From Oscillospiraceae bacterium (GTDB lineage Bacteria; Bacillota; Clostridia; Oscillospirales; Ruminococcaceae): a DNA stretch of 64,000 bases. Position numbers and translations under genes: made by a program. The notes below the pieces were generated by a model, which was not told the DNA's origin, searched no databases, and was given only the letters and a program-made list of their open reading frames with translations. Position 1 is the stretch's first letter. Each line of letters opens with the position of its first letter. The stretch is from contig CP107211.1 of assembly GCA_025757845.1 (NCBI GenBank), positions 744,001 to 808,000 on the forward strand. Direction: 5' to 3'. This document shows positions 44,032 to 52,341 of this stretch, piece after piece.

Positions 44032-45240
44032 TCAGATATAGTCCGAAATATAAGGGATCTTGTGGAACAGCACATCGTCCAGCCGCTCCACGGCATCCTC
44101 CCGGCCCTCGATGCGCTCCAGCTCGAACAGACGTTCGGCGGTCTTGTAGCCCAGCAGCAGGGTGGAAAGGGTGCCGATGCCCATCTTCAGGTGGTACTCG
44201 GCGGGGGCGTCGGTCAGGGTGCAGCCGCCGTCCGCAAACCGGATGCGGAAGGTGTGGTCGTTCCAGGGCAGCAGGTCGTCCTCGATCTCCAGATCAATGC
44301 ACAGCTCGCCGCCGTCCGGGTCACAGGGGTAATCTTCCAGGAAGCTGGCCACATCCACGATGCGGCCCATGGCATAGGGGCGGATGGTCTCCTTGATGTC
44401 GCCGTCGTCTATCTCAAAGGCGATGGGCTCGCTGAAATAGGTGTTGCCGTGCACTTCGTCGATCATGGAGTCGTGGGCGTGGATGTACTCCCACAGGCCC
44501 TTCTGTGCCTCGCGGTTCAGGTAGATCATTTCCTTGATGTGCATGATATCGTTCTTGATCAGGTACACCATGTAGCCGCAGGGTTTGTCCTTTACATTAT
44601 AATAGACGGCGACATTGGTGTCATCCTCGTCCCAGCGCCAGTACTCCTCCCAGGCCAGTGCGTTGCGGAACAGGCACCCGTGGGTGATGGAGGCAAAATG
44701 GGAGTGTAGCTCGTGGAACTCGGTATTGTCCCAGGCGACGCGCCGCACATAACCGGGGGCCGACACCTTGGTGGGGATCTGCCGGTCCTTGATGTTGTAG
44801 GAGATCTTGTTGGAGATGATCTCCCACCCCAGGTGGTGGTACAGCGGGATGGAGTAGGGGTAGAGCAAGGCAAAGCTCTTGCCCTCCTTGTGCATCTGGG
44901 TCAGGCCCTGGATCATGAGCCGCTTCATGATGCCGTTGCCGGTGTACTCCGGGTAGGTGCACACACTGGTCACAAAGCCCACATGGTAAACGGCGTCATA
45001 GATGTTCATCTTCAGCGGGTAGACCGCGAACTGGGAGACAAGGTTTTCTCCGTCAAAGCAGCCCAGCACGTCCGCGCGCTCCAGCACGGGGAACTTGGAC
45101 TGCTTGATCTCGTCGTCCTTCCATCCGGTAGCGGTGAGCTCATCTTCCGTGACCTGAAAGGTATAGCGCAAAAGGGCGTTGTACTGGTCCAGATCATCGG
45201 TCTCCAGATAACGATATGTATAATTTTCGGCAGGATTCAT
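44032..45240 (-). CDS. Eis-like GNAT N-acetyltransferase
   Basis: 402-residue protein of the enhanced-intracellular-survival family: N-terminal GNAT domain with the acetyl-CoA loop VCTYPEYTGNGIMKRLM, a second degenerate GNAT domain, and a C-terminal sterol-carrier-like domain ending at the free carboxylate (ISDYI). Eis enzymes acetylate amines, including aminoglycosides in some species; the natural substrate here is unknown. ATG 45240 follows GAGAGGAAG. Confidence 0.87.
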   Translation of the reverse strand: MNPAENYTYRYLETDDLDQYNALLRYTFQVTEDELTATGWKDDEIKQSKFPVLERADVLGCFDGENLVSQFAVYPLKMNIYDAVYHVGFVTSVCTYPEYTGNGIMKRLMIQGLTQMHKEGKSFALLYPYSIPLYHHLGWEIISNKISYNIKDRQIPTKVSAPGYVRRVAWDNTEFHELHSHFASITHGCLFRNALAWEEYWRWDEDDTNVAVYYNVKDKPCGYMVYLIKNDIMHIKEMIYLNREAQKGLWEYIHAHDSMIDEVHGNTYFSEPIAFEIDDGDIKETIRPYAMGRIVDVASFLEDYPCDPDGGELCIDLEIEDDLLPWNDHTFRIRFADGGCTLTDAPAEYHLKMGIGTLSTLLLGYKTAERLFELERIEGREDAVERLDDVLFHKIPYISDYI

Positions 45241-45494
45241 GCAAAACTTCCTCTCTCTGGCGGGTGACTGGTTGCCGAACAATTCTATTATACACCCGCC
45301 GTATAAAACCGGGCAAGAACCATTTTCACAAAAATCTGCGGCACACAGCCTGCCAAACCACTGCATTTGCCGGAAAAACTGCTCTGCTGTGTGTTTTGCA
45401 TTGCGCCCGGTTTTTGAGTGTGGTATACTATGCCTGTTATGGAAAAATGCCGGTGCGGTGTGCCGGCCCAGCGATAAGGAAAAGGAAACAAACG

Positions 45495-46988
45495 ATGAAA
45501 ATTGGATTTGACAACGACAAATATCTTGCGATGCAGTCCGAGCATATCCGCGAGCGCATCCAGAAGTTTGACAACAAGCTGTATCTGGAGTTCGGCGGCA
45601 AGCTGTTCGACGACTATCATGCCTCCCGCGTGCTGCCGGGCTTCCAGCCGGACAGCAAGCTGCAGATGCTGCTGCAGCTGAAGGATCAGGCGGAGATCGT
45701 CATCGTCATCAGCGCCGAGGACATTGTGAGCAGCAAGATCCGCGGCGATTACGGCATCACCTACGATCTGGATGTGCTGCGCCTGATCGACGCCTTCCAG
45801 GGTGTGGGCCTGTATGTGGGCAGCGTGTGTGTGACCAAGTACACCGCCGCCCCGGAGGTGGAGGCCTTTGAAAAGCGCCTCAACGATCTGGGCATCCGCA
45901 CCTTCCGCCACTATAAGATCGCCGGTTACCCCAACGACGTGGCCCACATCGTGAGCGACGAGGGCTATGGCCGCAACGACTACATTGAGACCGAGCGCCC
46001 GCTGGTGGTCATCACGGCCCCTGGCCCCGGCAGCGGTAAGATGGCCACCTGCCTGTCCCAGCTGTACCACGAGTACAAGCGGGGCGTGAAGGCCGGTTAC
46101 GCCAAGTTCGAGACCTTCCCCATCTGGAACATTCCCCTCAAGCACCCGGTGAACCTGGCCTACGAGGCCGCCACCGCCGACCTGAACGACGTGAACATGA
46201 TCGACCCGTTCCATCTGGAAGCCTATGGGGTCACCACCGTCAACTACAACCGAGACATCGAGATCTTCCCGGTGGTGAACGCCATGTTTGAGCTGATCGC
46301 CGGGAAGAGCCCCTACAAGAGCCCCACGGACATGGGCGTGAACATGGCAGGCAACTGCATCGTGGACGATGAGGTCTGCCGTGAGGCCTCCCGCAAGGAG
46401 ATCGTGCGCCGCTACTTCAAGTGCCTGTGCCAGCAGAAGATCACCGGCACTGTGCACGAGAGCGAGCGCTACAAGCTGGAACTGCTGATGAATCAGGCGG
46501 GCCTGAATGTGGGCAGCCGTGCTGTGGAACAGCAGGCCCATGCCCGCAGCGAGGCCACCGGCGGCGCGCCTGCAACTGCCATTGAGCTGAGCGACGGCAC
46601 TGTGATCACCGGCAAGACCGGCCCCCTGCTGGGCGCGACGGCCAGCGCCCTGATCAATGCCCTCAAGGCACTGGCCGGCATCCCGCAGGAGACCGACCTG
46701 ATCAGCGCTGCCGCCATCGAGCCCATCCAGACGCTCAAGACCAACTATCTGGGCGGCAAGAACCCCCGTCTGCACACCGACGAGATCCTGATCGCCCTGT
46801 CCAGCAGCGCCGCCACCAACGAGCTGGCAGCGGCTGCCCTGCACCAGCTGCCCAACCTCAAGGGCTGCGACGTGCACTCCACCGTGCTGCTGTCCGGCGT
46901 GGACACCGGCACCCTGAACCGTCTGGGCATGTACCTCACCTGTGACCCCGTCTACGAGGAAGAGGACCGCAAGTACCACAAGCAGTAA
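45495..46988 (+). CDS. DUF1846 family protein
   Basis: 497-residue conserved Firmicute protein of unknown role. The motif TAPGPGSGKMATCLSQLYHEYKRG resembles a P-loop, and FETFPIWNIPLKHPVN and DPFHLEAYGVTTVNYNRDIEIFP are family landmarks. No signal or membrane segment; cytoplasmic. Monocistronic, SD AAGGAAA, terminator after. Confidence 0.9.
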   Translation: MKIGFDNDKYLAMQSEHIRERIQKFDNKLYLEFGGKLFDDYHASRVLPGFQPDSKLQMLLQLKDQAEIVIVISAEDIVSSKIRGDYGITYDLDVLRLIDAFQGVGLYVGSVCVTKYTAAPEVEAFEKRLNDLGIRTFRHYKIAGYPNDVAHIVSDEGYGRNDYIETERPLVVITAPGPGSGKMATCLSQLYHEYKRGVKAGYAKFETFPIWNIPLKHPVNLAYEAATADLNDVNMIDPFHLEAYGVTTVNYNRDIEIFPVVNAMFELIAGKSPYKSPTDMGVNMAGNCIVDDEVCREASRKEIVRRYFKCLCQQKITGTVHESERYKLELLMNQAGLNVGSRAVEQQAHARSEATGGAPATAIELSDGTVITGKTGPLLGATASALINALKALAGIPQETDLISAAAIEPIQTLKTNYLGGKNPRLHTDEILIALSSSAATNELAAAALHQLPNLKGCDVHSTVLLSGVDTGTLNRLGMYLTCDPVYEEEDRKYHKQ

Positions 46989-47002
46989 AGAATCAGACCT
47001 GT

Positions 47003-47043
47003 AAAGGGCCGCTGCACCAGTTGAGGTGCAGCGGCCCTTTTTT
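47003..47043 (+). terminator. terminator after the DUF1846 gene
   Basis: Arms AAAGGGCCGCTGCACC and GGTGCAGCGGCCCTTT followed by TTTT. Confidence 0.85.
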
Positions 47044-47171
47044 GAATTTTGGAAAAGCCGCACTTTTTGCGGTAGAGGGGGCTTATTCTGCGAAAACAAG
47101 GTGCCCGGAAGGCCCCCTAGGGGGCAGCACAAAAAAGGCGCAGGACTGCCCGGGGAAGTTTGCAAAATCCC

Positions 47172-47202
47172 TTGACAAACAGTTACCGGGGGGGGGTATT
47201 AT
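47172..47202 (+). promoter_or_regulatory. promoter with G9 tract in the spacer
   Basis: TTGACA (47172-47177), 19-base spacer whose last nine bases are G, then TATTAT. A spacer of 17 would need seven G. Slippage in the tract would change promoter strength. Confidence 0.65.
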
Positions 47203-47267
47203 ATAGGTGGTAAGCGGCCCTATGATACGGTTTGGGGCTGCAAAAAAAGATTGTGAGGTTGATTTTT

Positions 47268-47861
47268 ATGTCTAACATCTCTCGTCGTAGCTTTCTGAAG
47301 GGTGCAGGTGTTGCGGCTCTGGCCGTGGCTGCTGCTGGTGTTCTGGCGGGCTGCTCTGACAAGGAGACCCCTGATACCGGCGCAAAGCGTGATGTGAAGC
47401 TGAAGTATCTCAGCACCAGTGCTGGTAAGGTCTTTGGCGATGTCGTCATCCAGGTCCCTGCTCTGGCAACGACCGTGAGCTTTGCCACCATCCAGGCAAA
47501 CAAGCCTGCAGCTGCTGAAGGCTACGACTTCATCAGCACCGAGGACGGGAAAATTGATGATAAGGGCATCGTTACCATCAACATGGTCGTGAAGCAGGCT
47601 CCCAAGGTGGAAGTGCAGGTCAAGTATATGCTGGTCGATTTCGGCACTGCAACCGAGCTGAACGCTACTGACAGCAAGCTGGACGGCGCAAAGCTGAAGG
47701 TGTCCGTTGCTGCTGGCACCACCAAGATCGATACCGCAGACCTGCTGCCTGCAACCAGCACCCTGGCAATCTGCGATGCTCAGCACATGCCCACCACCGA
47801 GGGCCTGGTGAACGGTGCTGTGACCAACGGCATTGCTACTGTCTACGTTTACAAGAAGTAA
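47268..47861 (+). CDS. Tat-type lipoprotein of unknown function
   Basis: 197-residue lipoprotein. Signal MSNISRRSFLKGAGVAAL has the twin-arginine SRRSFLK and a lipobox Cys near residue 29 (VLAGC). The mature part is about 165 residues, Val/Thr/Lys/Asp-rich and probably beta-sandwich; I know no family for it. It is rich in AAG/GTT-type codons of highly expressed genes. Monocistronic between a promoter with a G9 spacer tract and a terminator. Confidence 0.7.
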   Translation: MSNISRRSFLKGAGVAALAVAAAGVLAGCSDKETPDTGAKRDVKLKYLSTSAGKVFGDVVIQVPALATTVSFATIQANKPAAAEGYDFISTEDGKIDDKGIVTINMVVKQAPKVEVQVKYMLVDFGTATELNATDSKLDGAKLKVSVAAGTTKIDTADLLPATSTLAICDAQHMPTTEGLVNGAVTNGIATVYVYKK

Positions 47862-47916
47862 GACAGCTTGCTGAAAAAGCATTGACCCACAACAGGAGCT
47901 GATGCAAAAGCCCCGA

Positions 47917-47964
47917 CAAAAGACCAGAGCCAGAAGGCCGTTTACGGCTGGGCTCTGGTCTTTT
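47917..47964 (+). terminator. terminator after the Tat-type lipoprotein gene
   Basis: Arms AAAAGACCAGAGCC and GGCTCTGGTCTTTT with an inner GGCCG/CGGCT-type stem. Confidence 0.8.
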
Positions 47965-47980
47965 GCTTTGCAAAACCATA

Positions 47981-48028
47981 AAAAGGAGCGGCTGTACACG
48001 GAACTTTCCGCATACAGCCGCTCCTTTT
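47981..48028 (-). terminator. terminator after the BASS transporter gene
   Basis: Arms AAAAGGAGCGGCTGTA and TACAGCCGCTCCTTTT around 16 bases, 20 bases beyond the minus-strand stop. Confidence 0.8.
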
Positions 48029-48048
48029 GGTGCAAAACCGCTGTTGGC

Positions 48049-48990
48049 TTACTGCTTATCGGCGGTGCGGGCATAGAAGTTTGCCAGCACGGCACCGGAG
48101 ATGTTGTGCCACACCGAGAACACGGCACCCGGGATGGTGGCCAGCGGGTACTGGGCAAAGTGGGCGGCAGCCAGGCTGGTGGCCAGGCCGGAGTTCTGCA
48201 TACCGACCTCAATGGAGATGGCGCGGCACTTGGTGGAATCCAGCTTCAGGGCCTTGCCCACGGCGTAGCCGGTCAGGTAGCCCAGCAGGTTGTGCAGGAC
48301 GACCACGACTAGGATCAGAAGGCCGCTGGTCATGATCTTGGCACTGTTGGCAGAGACCACGGCGCAGATGATCAGCACGATGGCGGTAGTGGACACCAGC
48401 GGCAGCACGCGCACGGCCTGCTGGGTGAACTCATGGAAGAAGTGGTTTACCACAAAGCCCAGTGCGATGGGCACCAGCACCACCTTGACGATGGAGAGGA
48501 ACATGTTCACGGGGTTCACGTCCACGCGCTGACCGGCGTACAGCAGGGTGAGCAGCGGGGTGAGCACAGGAGCCAGCACGGTGGAAACGGCGGTCATGCC
48601 GACGGACAGAGCAACATCGCCCTTGGACAGGTAGGTCATCACGTTGGAAGAGGTGCCGCCGGGGCAGGTGCCCACCAGAATGACGCCGATGGCCAGCTCG
48701 GTGGGCAGGTGGAACACCATGGTCAGCACCCATGCCAGGAAGGGCATGAGGGTGAACTGTGCCACGCAGCCTACGATGACGTCCTTCGGGCGGCTGAACA
48801 CCACCTTGAAGTCATTGGGCTTCAGCGTCAGGCCCATGCCGAACATCACGATGCCCAGCAGAGTGTTCACCCAGCTGGTTTTGACCACGCTGAACGGGCC
48901 GGGGAAGAACAGGGCACCGGCTGCCACCACGATGACGATGGCGGCCATGTACTTGCCCACAAAATCGCTTACTTTTTCCAGAGTTTTCAT
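48049..48990 (-). CDS. bile acid:sodium symporter (BASS) family transporter
   Basis: 313-residue membrane protein with nine or ten helices and the BASS motifs GTCPGGTSSNVMTYLSKGD and ISIEVGMQNSGLATSLA. Bacterial members carry organic acids (for example ketopantoate through PanS); bile-acid transport should not be assumed from the name. The Ile-type T-box upstream suggests a substrate tied to branched-chain amino acids, such as a 2-oxo acid precursor. Start at 48990 with SD AAAGGACG. Confidence 0.88.
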   Translation of the reverse strand: MKTLEKVSDFVGKYMAAIVIVVAAGALFFPGPFSVVKTSWVNTLLGIVMFGMGLTLKPNDFKVVFSRPKDVIVGCVAQFTLMPFLAWVLTMVFHLPTELAIGVILVGTCPGGTSSNVMTYLSKGDVALSVGMTAVSTVLAPVLTPLLTLLYAGQRVDVNPVNMFLSIVKVVLVPIALGFVVNHFFHEFTQQAVRVLPLVSTTAIVLIICAVVSANSAKIMTSGLLILVVVVLHNLLGYLTGYAVGKALKLDSTKCRAISIEVGMQNSGLATSLAAAHFAQYPLATIPGAVFSVWHNISGAVLANFYARTADKQ

Positions 48991-49059
48991 GTTGTTTCGT
49001 CCTTTCTGTTTTACAGGCTGTTCTTGCATGAAACATCCGGAATGGCCTGGTGCCGCAAT

Positions 49060-49375
49060 AAAAAAACGCCTTTGTCTCCCATCATAAGAGACAAAGGCGT
49101 GTACATCCTCTGCGGTACCACTCTTACTTGCCGACCCAGAACCGGGCCGACCCCTCAGTGCGCATCCAACAATGCGCGGCTTCTGATAACGGAAGCCTGC
49201 CGTCCGGGCCTACACACAGCAGCCGCTGTTTCAGCCCGAAAGCTCGGAGAGGATCTTCCCACGGGGTTCATGCACTGCCTTGCATCCACCGGCAGCTCTC
49301 TGAAGCACTCCACCCGGGTACTTGTTCTCGTCATAGCCGAATATTTCACTGACACGGAGTATACCCCTTTGCAGG
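49060..49375 (-). promoter_or_regulatory. T-box leader, isoleucine specifier ATC (BASS transporter)
   Basis: Minus strand T-box AAGAGTGGTACCGCAG at 49125-49110, followed by a terminator hairpin (49100-49066) with arms CGCCTTTGTCTC and GAGACAAAGGCG and TTTTTTT. Stem I shows CAGAGAG, GGTGGATGCAAGGCAG and, on the 3' side, GAAGATCCTCTCCGAGC. In register with the Leu and Met leaders the specifier is ATC at 49254-49252, isoleucine. Confidence 0.85.
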
Positions 49376-49560
49376 CTCTGCGTCAAGGGGCTGCGGCCTG
49401 CTGTTTTTTCATGCCTGAAACCGCACAGAACAATCCGGTTCATCCAACCGAGCGGGGAGGACGTGAATATTCTGCCAAAAAATCCGGATGAAATTTGTGC
49501 AATCAAACAAAAGAAAAAACGCATGTCGGTGATATATTAACAAAAACCAGGAAAATCTAC

Positions 49561-49623
49561 TTGCATGTCAAACAAAATACGTCTATAATAAAGTAAAGGA
49601 AGGACGTCCGACGTCATGACGTC
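49561..49623 (+). promoter_or_regulatory. promoter and palindromic operator of the GntR gene
   Basis: TTGCAT (49561-49566), 17-base spacer, TATAAT (49584-49589), then the perfect palindrome GACGTCATGACGTC (49610-49623). The 185 bases before it (49376-49560) hold no clear gene. Confidence 0.75.
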
Positions 49624-49689
49624 TACAAAAGGCATACGGCTTCCTTATAGAAGCTGTAAGCAAGCGGAGCAGAACGGAGTACAGATACG

Positions 49690-50436
49690 ATGGCACAGGA
49701 ACTCAGTGTTTTCAGCAATATCCAGGATAACCGCACTTCCTCTCTTGCGGAACAGGTGGCGGATCAGATCAATCAGGTCATCATCGACCAGAACATCAAT
49801 GCAGGCGAGAAGCTGCCCAACGAGTTTGAACTGGCTGCCCACCTGAACGTGGGGCGCGGCACCATTCGCGAAGCGGTCAAGCTGCTGGTGGCACGCAACT
49901 GTCTGGAGATCCGCCGGGGCAAGGGCACCTTTGTGGTGGAAAAGCCGGGTCAGATCGAGGACCCGCTGGGCTTTGCCTATGTAAAGGATAAGATCACGCT
50001 GGCGGTGGACCTGATGGAGCTGCGCCTGCAGCTGGAGCCGTGGGTGGCTCAGCTGGCCGCCCAGCGCATTGAGGAAAACGAAAAGGACACTCTGCGCCAG
50101 CTGTGTGCGCAGGTGGAGCACAAGATCCGTTCCGGCGAGGACCACGGCCCGGCCGACAAGGAATTCCACGCCTATGTGGCCCGCTGCACCCACAACAGTG
50201 TGATCACCGAGATCATGCCCGTGATCACCTATAGTATTGAGATGTTCACCAAGTTCAAGGCACCCCGCCTGCTGGAGGACACCATCCGCACCCACTGGCA
50301 GATCACGGAGGCCATCTGCGCCAACGACCCCCAAAAAGCTTACGATAGCATGTATGAGCATGTGTCCGAAAACCGCGAGAGCATCGAGATCGTGCGGCGC
50401 ATGAGCATGGAGCAGAACCGGAATCGTGATAATTAA
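49690..50436 (+). CDS. GntR/FadR-family regulator of the sugar-acid operon
   Basis: 248-residue regulator with an N-terminal winged HTH (LPNEFELAAHLNVGRGTIREAVKLL) and a C-terminal all-helical FCD ligand domain (DLMELRLQLEPWVAQLAAQ, DKEFHAYVARCTHN). Half-sites GACGTC occur both before this gene and before the TRAP operon, so it probably controls both. FCD regulators of this class bind hexuronates or aldonates. No SD stands out strongly before ATG 49690. Confidence 0.9.
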   Translation: MAQELSVFSNIQDNRTSSLAEQVADQINQVIIDQNINAGEKLPNEFELAAHLNVGRGTIREAVKLLVARNCLEIRRGKGTFVVEKPGQIEDPLGFAYVKDKITLAVDLMELRLQLEPWVAQLAAQRIEENEKDTLRQLCAQVEHKIRSGEDHGPADKEFHAYVARCTHNSVITEIMPVITYSIEMFTKFKAPRLLEDTIRTHWQITEAICANDPQKAYDSMYEHVSENRESIEIVRRMSMEQNRNRDN

Positions 50437-50487
50437 CAAAATATGAATTTTCCGTTTGTAAAATATGGAGAATTGAGTCAGACACCG

Positions 50488-50542
50488 TTGACAAGTTCTG
50501 TTGACGGTGTTATATTTTAGCCAACATAAGACGTCATACGTC
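50488..50542 (+). promoter_or_regulatory. promoter and GntR operator of the TRAP operon
   Basis: TTGACA (50488-50493), 17-base spacer, TATATT (50511-50516), then GACGTCATACGTC (50530-50542), a close match to the palindrome before the regulator gene. A GntR dimer there would block transcription. Confidence 0.75.
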
Positions 50543-50606
50543 ACATGACGATGCATGTCTTGGAAGAAAGCGAAGCATATACACAAGTGAAGAAGGAGAT
50601 CTTACC

Positions 50607-51668
50607 ATGAAAAACGTTATTTCTCGTCGTTCTTTCCTGAAGGCAGCCGGCATCATCGGCGCATCTGCTGCTCTGGCAGCCTGCGGCGGCTCTTCTGCCT
50701 CCACCGCCGGCAGCACGGCTGGCTCCACCGCTGGCGCTGCAGCTTCCGGTGAGTCCGTCACCTTCACCCTGTCCATGGTTGATAACGAGCAGTCCAACTA
50801 CTACAAGGGCGCTCAGGCCATCGCGGACAGCGTGAACGAGGCCACCAACGGCCAGTTCCAGATCAAGGTCGTTGCAGGCGGCACTCTGGGCGGCGAGTCT
50901 GATACTCTGGACATGGCCATTCAGGGCGACCTGGACATCGCAAGCTGCGCAAACTCCGTGCTGGCAAACTACATCCCCGAGATGAGCATCCTGGACCAGG
51001 CTTTCCTGTGGGACAGCCAGGATCAGGCCAACTACGCTGTGCGCAATGAGCTGGGCGATCTGATCCAGGAGAAGGCAAACGCTCAGGGCATCCACGTCAT
51101 CGGCTACATGGAGTCCGGCTTCCGTGATGTGTTCAGCAAGAAGCCCATCCAGACCATGGCAGACTTCAACGGCGTCAAGATCCGCACCATGCAGAATGAT
51201 GGTCAGCTGCTGGCCTTCACCTCCTTCGGTGCAAACCCCGTTGCTCTGGCAGCCGGCGACCAGTTCACCGCTCTGCAGCAGAACACCATCGACGCCTGCG
51301 AGAACGCTGTGTCCAACTGCTGGGTCAACAAGTTCTATGAGGCTGGTGTCACCTCCGTCACCAAGACCCATCACTGCTTCGTTTACATCCCCCTGTGCAT
51401 GAGCGATAACGCCTGGAACAAGATCCCCGACGACATGAAGGATACCTTCGTGGAGGCTGTCTGGGCTGGCTGCGAGAAGCAGTGGCAGTACCTGAACGAG
51501 GCCAACGACGAGGCCATCGGCCTGCTGGAAGGCGTGGGCGTCACCATGTACGACATCGACACCGACGAGCTGAAGAGCGCTTACGAGGCCAAGAAGGCTT
51601 CCTCCGGCGTGACCTACGACGAGACCTGGCAGGCCGCTGTGGATGCTGCCAAGGCAGCTCAGGCCTGA
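50607..51668 (+). CDS. TRAP transporter substrate-binding lipoprotein (DctP)
   Basis: 353-residue binding protein with twin-arginine SRRSFLK, lipobox Cys26 (LAAC) and a short Ser/Thr/Ala/Gly linker, then the DctP fold. The carboxylate-clamp Arg region is GVKIRTMQNDGQLLAFTSFGANPVAL, followed by DACENAVSNCWVNKFYEAG. By context the ligand is a sugar acid. First gene of the operon, SD AAGGAG. Confidence 0.93.
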   Translation: MKNVISRRSFLKAAGIIGASAALAACGGSSASTAGSTAGSTAGAAASGESVTFTLSMVDNEQSNYYKGAQAIADSVNEATNGQFQIKVVAGGTLGGESDTLDMAIQGDLDIASCANSVLANYIPEMSILDQAFLWDSQDQANYAVRNELGDLIQEKANAQGIHVIGYMESGFRDVFSKKPIQTMADFNGVKIRTMQNDGQLLAFTSFGANPVALAAGDQFTALQQNTIDACENAVSNCWVNKFYEAGVTSVTKTHHCFVYIPLCMSDNAWNKIPDDMKDTFVEAVWAGCEKQWQYLNEANDEAIGLLEGVGVTMYDIDTDELKSAYEAKKASSGVTYDETWQAAVDAAKAAQA

Positions 51669-51790
51669 TCGGAAAACACGCAAAAACGTAAACAAATTGC
51701 ATAGATAGAACGCCTATCTGTGCCGCAGTTCACGGATGCAGCCTCTGAGGCTGCATCCGCGGATTGCTGTCATACACAGGAGGAGCTTCC

Positions 51791-52339
51791 ATGAAAGCAC
51801 TGAAGAAAGTGGTTCGTGGTGTCACCCTGGCCGAGTTGTGGGCAACGGCCCTGACCTTTGTGATCATGGTCGTGTGCTACTTTATCTCGGTGGTGAACCG
51901 CAACTTTATCAAGGGTTCCATGCCATGGACCGAGGAACTGGCCCTGTACTGCATGGTTTATATGGCCCTGATCGGCACCGAGCTGGGTCTGCGCGACGGC
52001 ACGCAGGTGAGCGTGACCGCCCTGACCGAAAAGCTCAAGGGTACCATGGTCGGCAAAATCGTCAACTTCATCGCCAAAGTGGCCCTGATCGTGTTCTCCT
52101 GCACCATGCTGCGCTACAGCGTGGCCCTGGTGGCCAAGCAGATGAGTGCCGGTCAGACCACCCCGGTCATGAAGGTGCCTATGTACGTCATCTACATCTC
52201 GCTGGTCATCTCCTTTGCACTGATCGTCATCAACCAGATCCTGATGCTGGTGGGTGAGATGATGCACATCGACATGAGCGACATCACCAACATTGATGCC
52301 GTGATCGACGGCATCATCAAGAAGAAGGAGGCGAAGTGA
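51791..52339 (+). CDS. TRAP transporter small permease (DctQ)
   Basis: 182-residue membrane protein with four helices; the DctQ hallmark is PWTEELALYCMVYMALIGTELGLRDGTQVSV. Start chosen at 51791 behind AGGAGGAG. The stop overlaps a possible GTG start of dctM. Confidence 0.92.
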   Translation: MKALKKVVRGVTLAELWATALTFVIMVVCYFISVVNRNFIKGSMPWTEELALYCMVYMALIGTELGLRDGTQVSVTALTEKLKGTMVGKIVNFIAKVALIVFSCTMLRYSVALVAKQMSAGQTTPVMKVPMYVIYISLVISFALIVINQILMLVGEMMHIDMSDITNIDAVIDGIIKKKEAK

Positions 52340-52341
52340 TC

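Noticed and set aside
48049-48990. Calling the BASS protein a bile acid transporter
   Set aside because: The name reflects family history; bacterial members vary in substrate and the T-box context points to amino acid metabolism.
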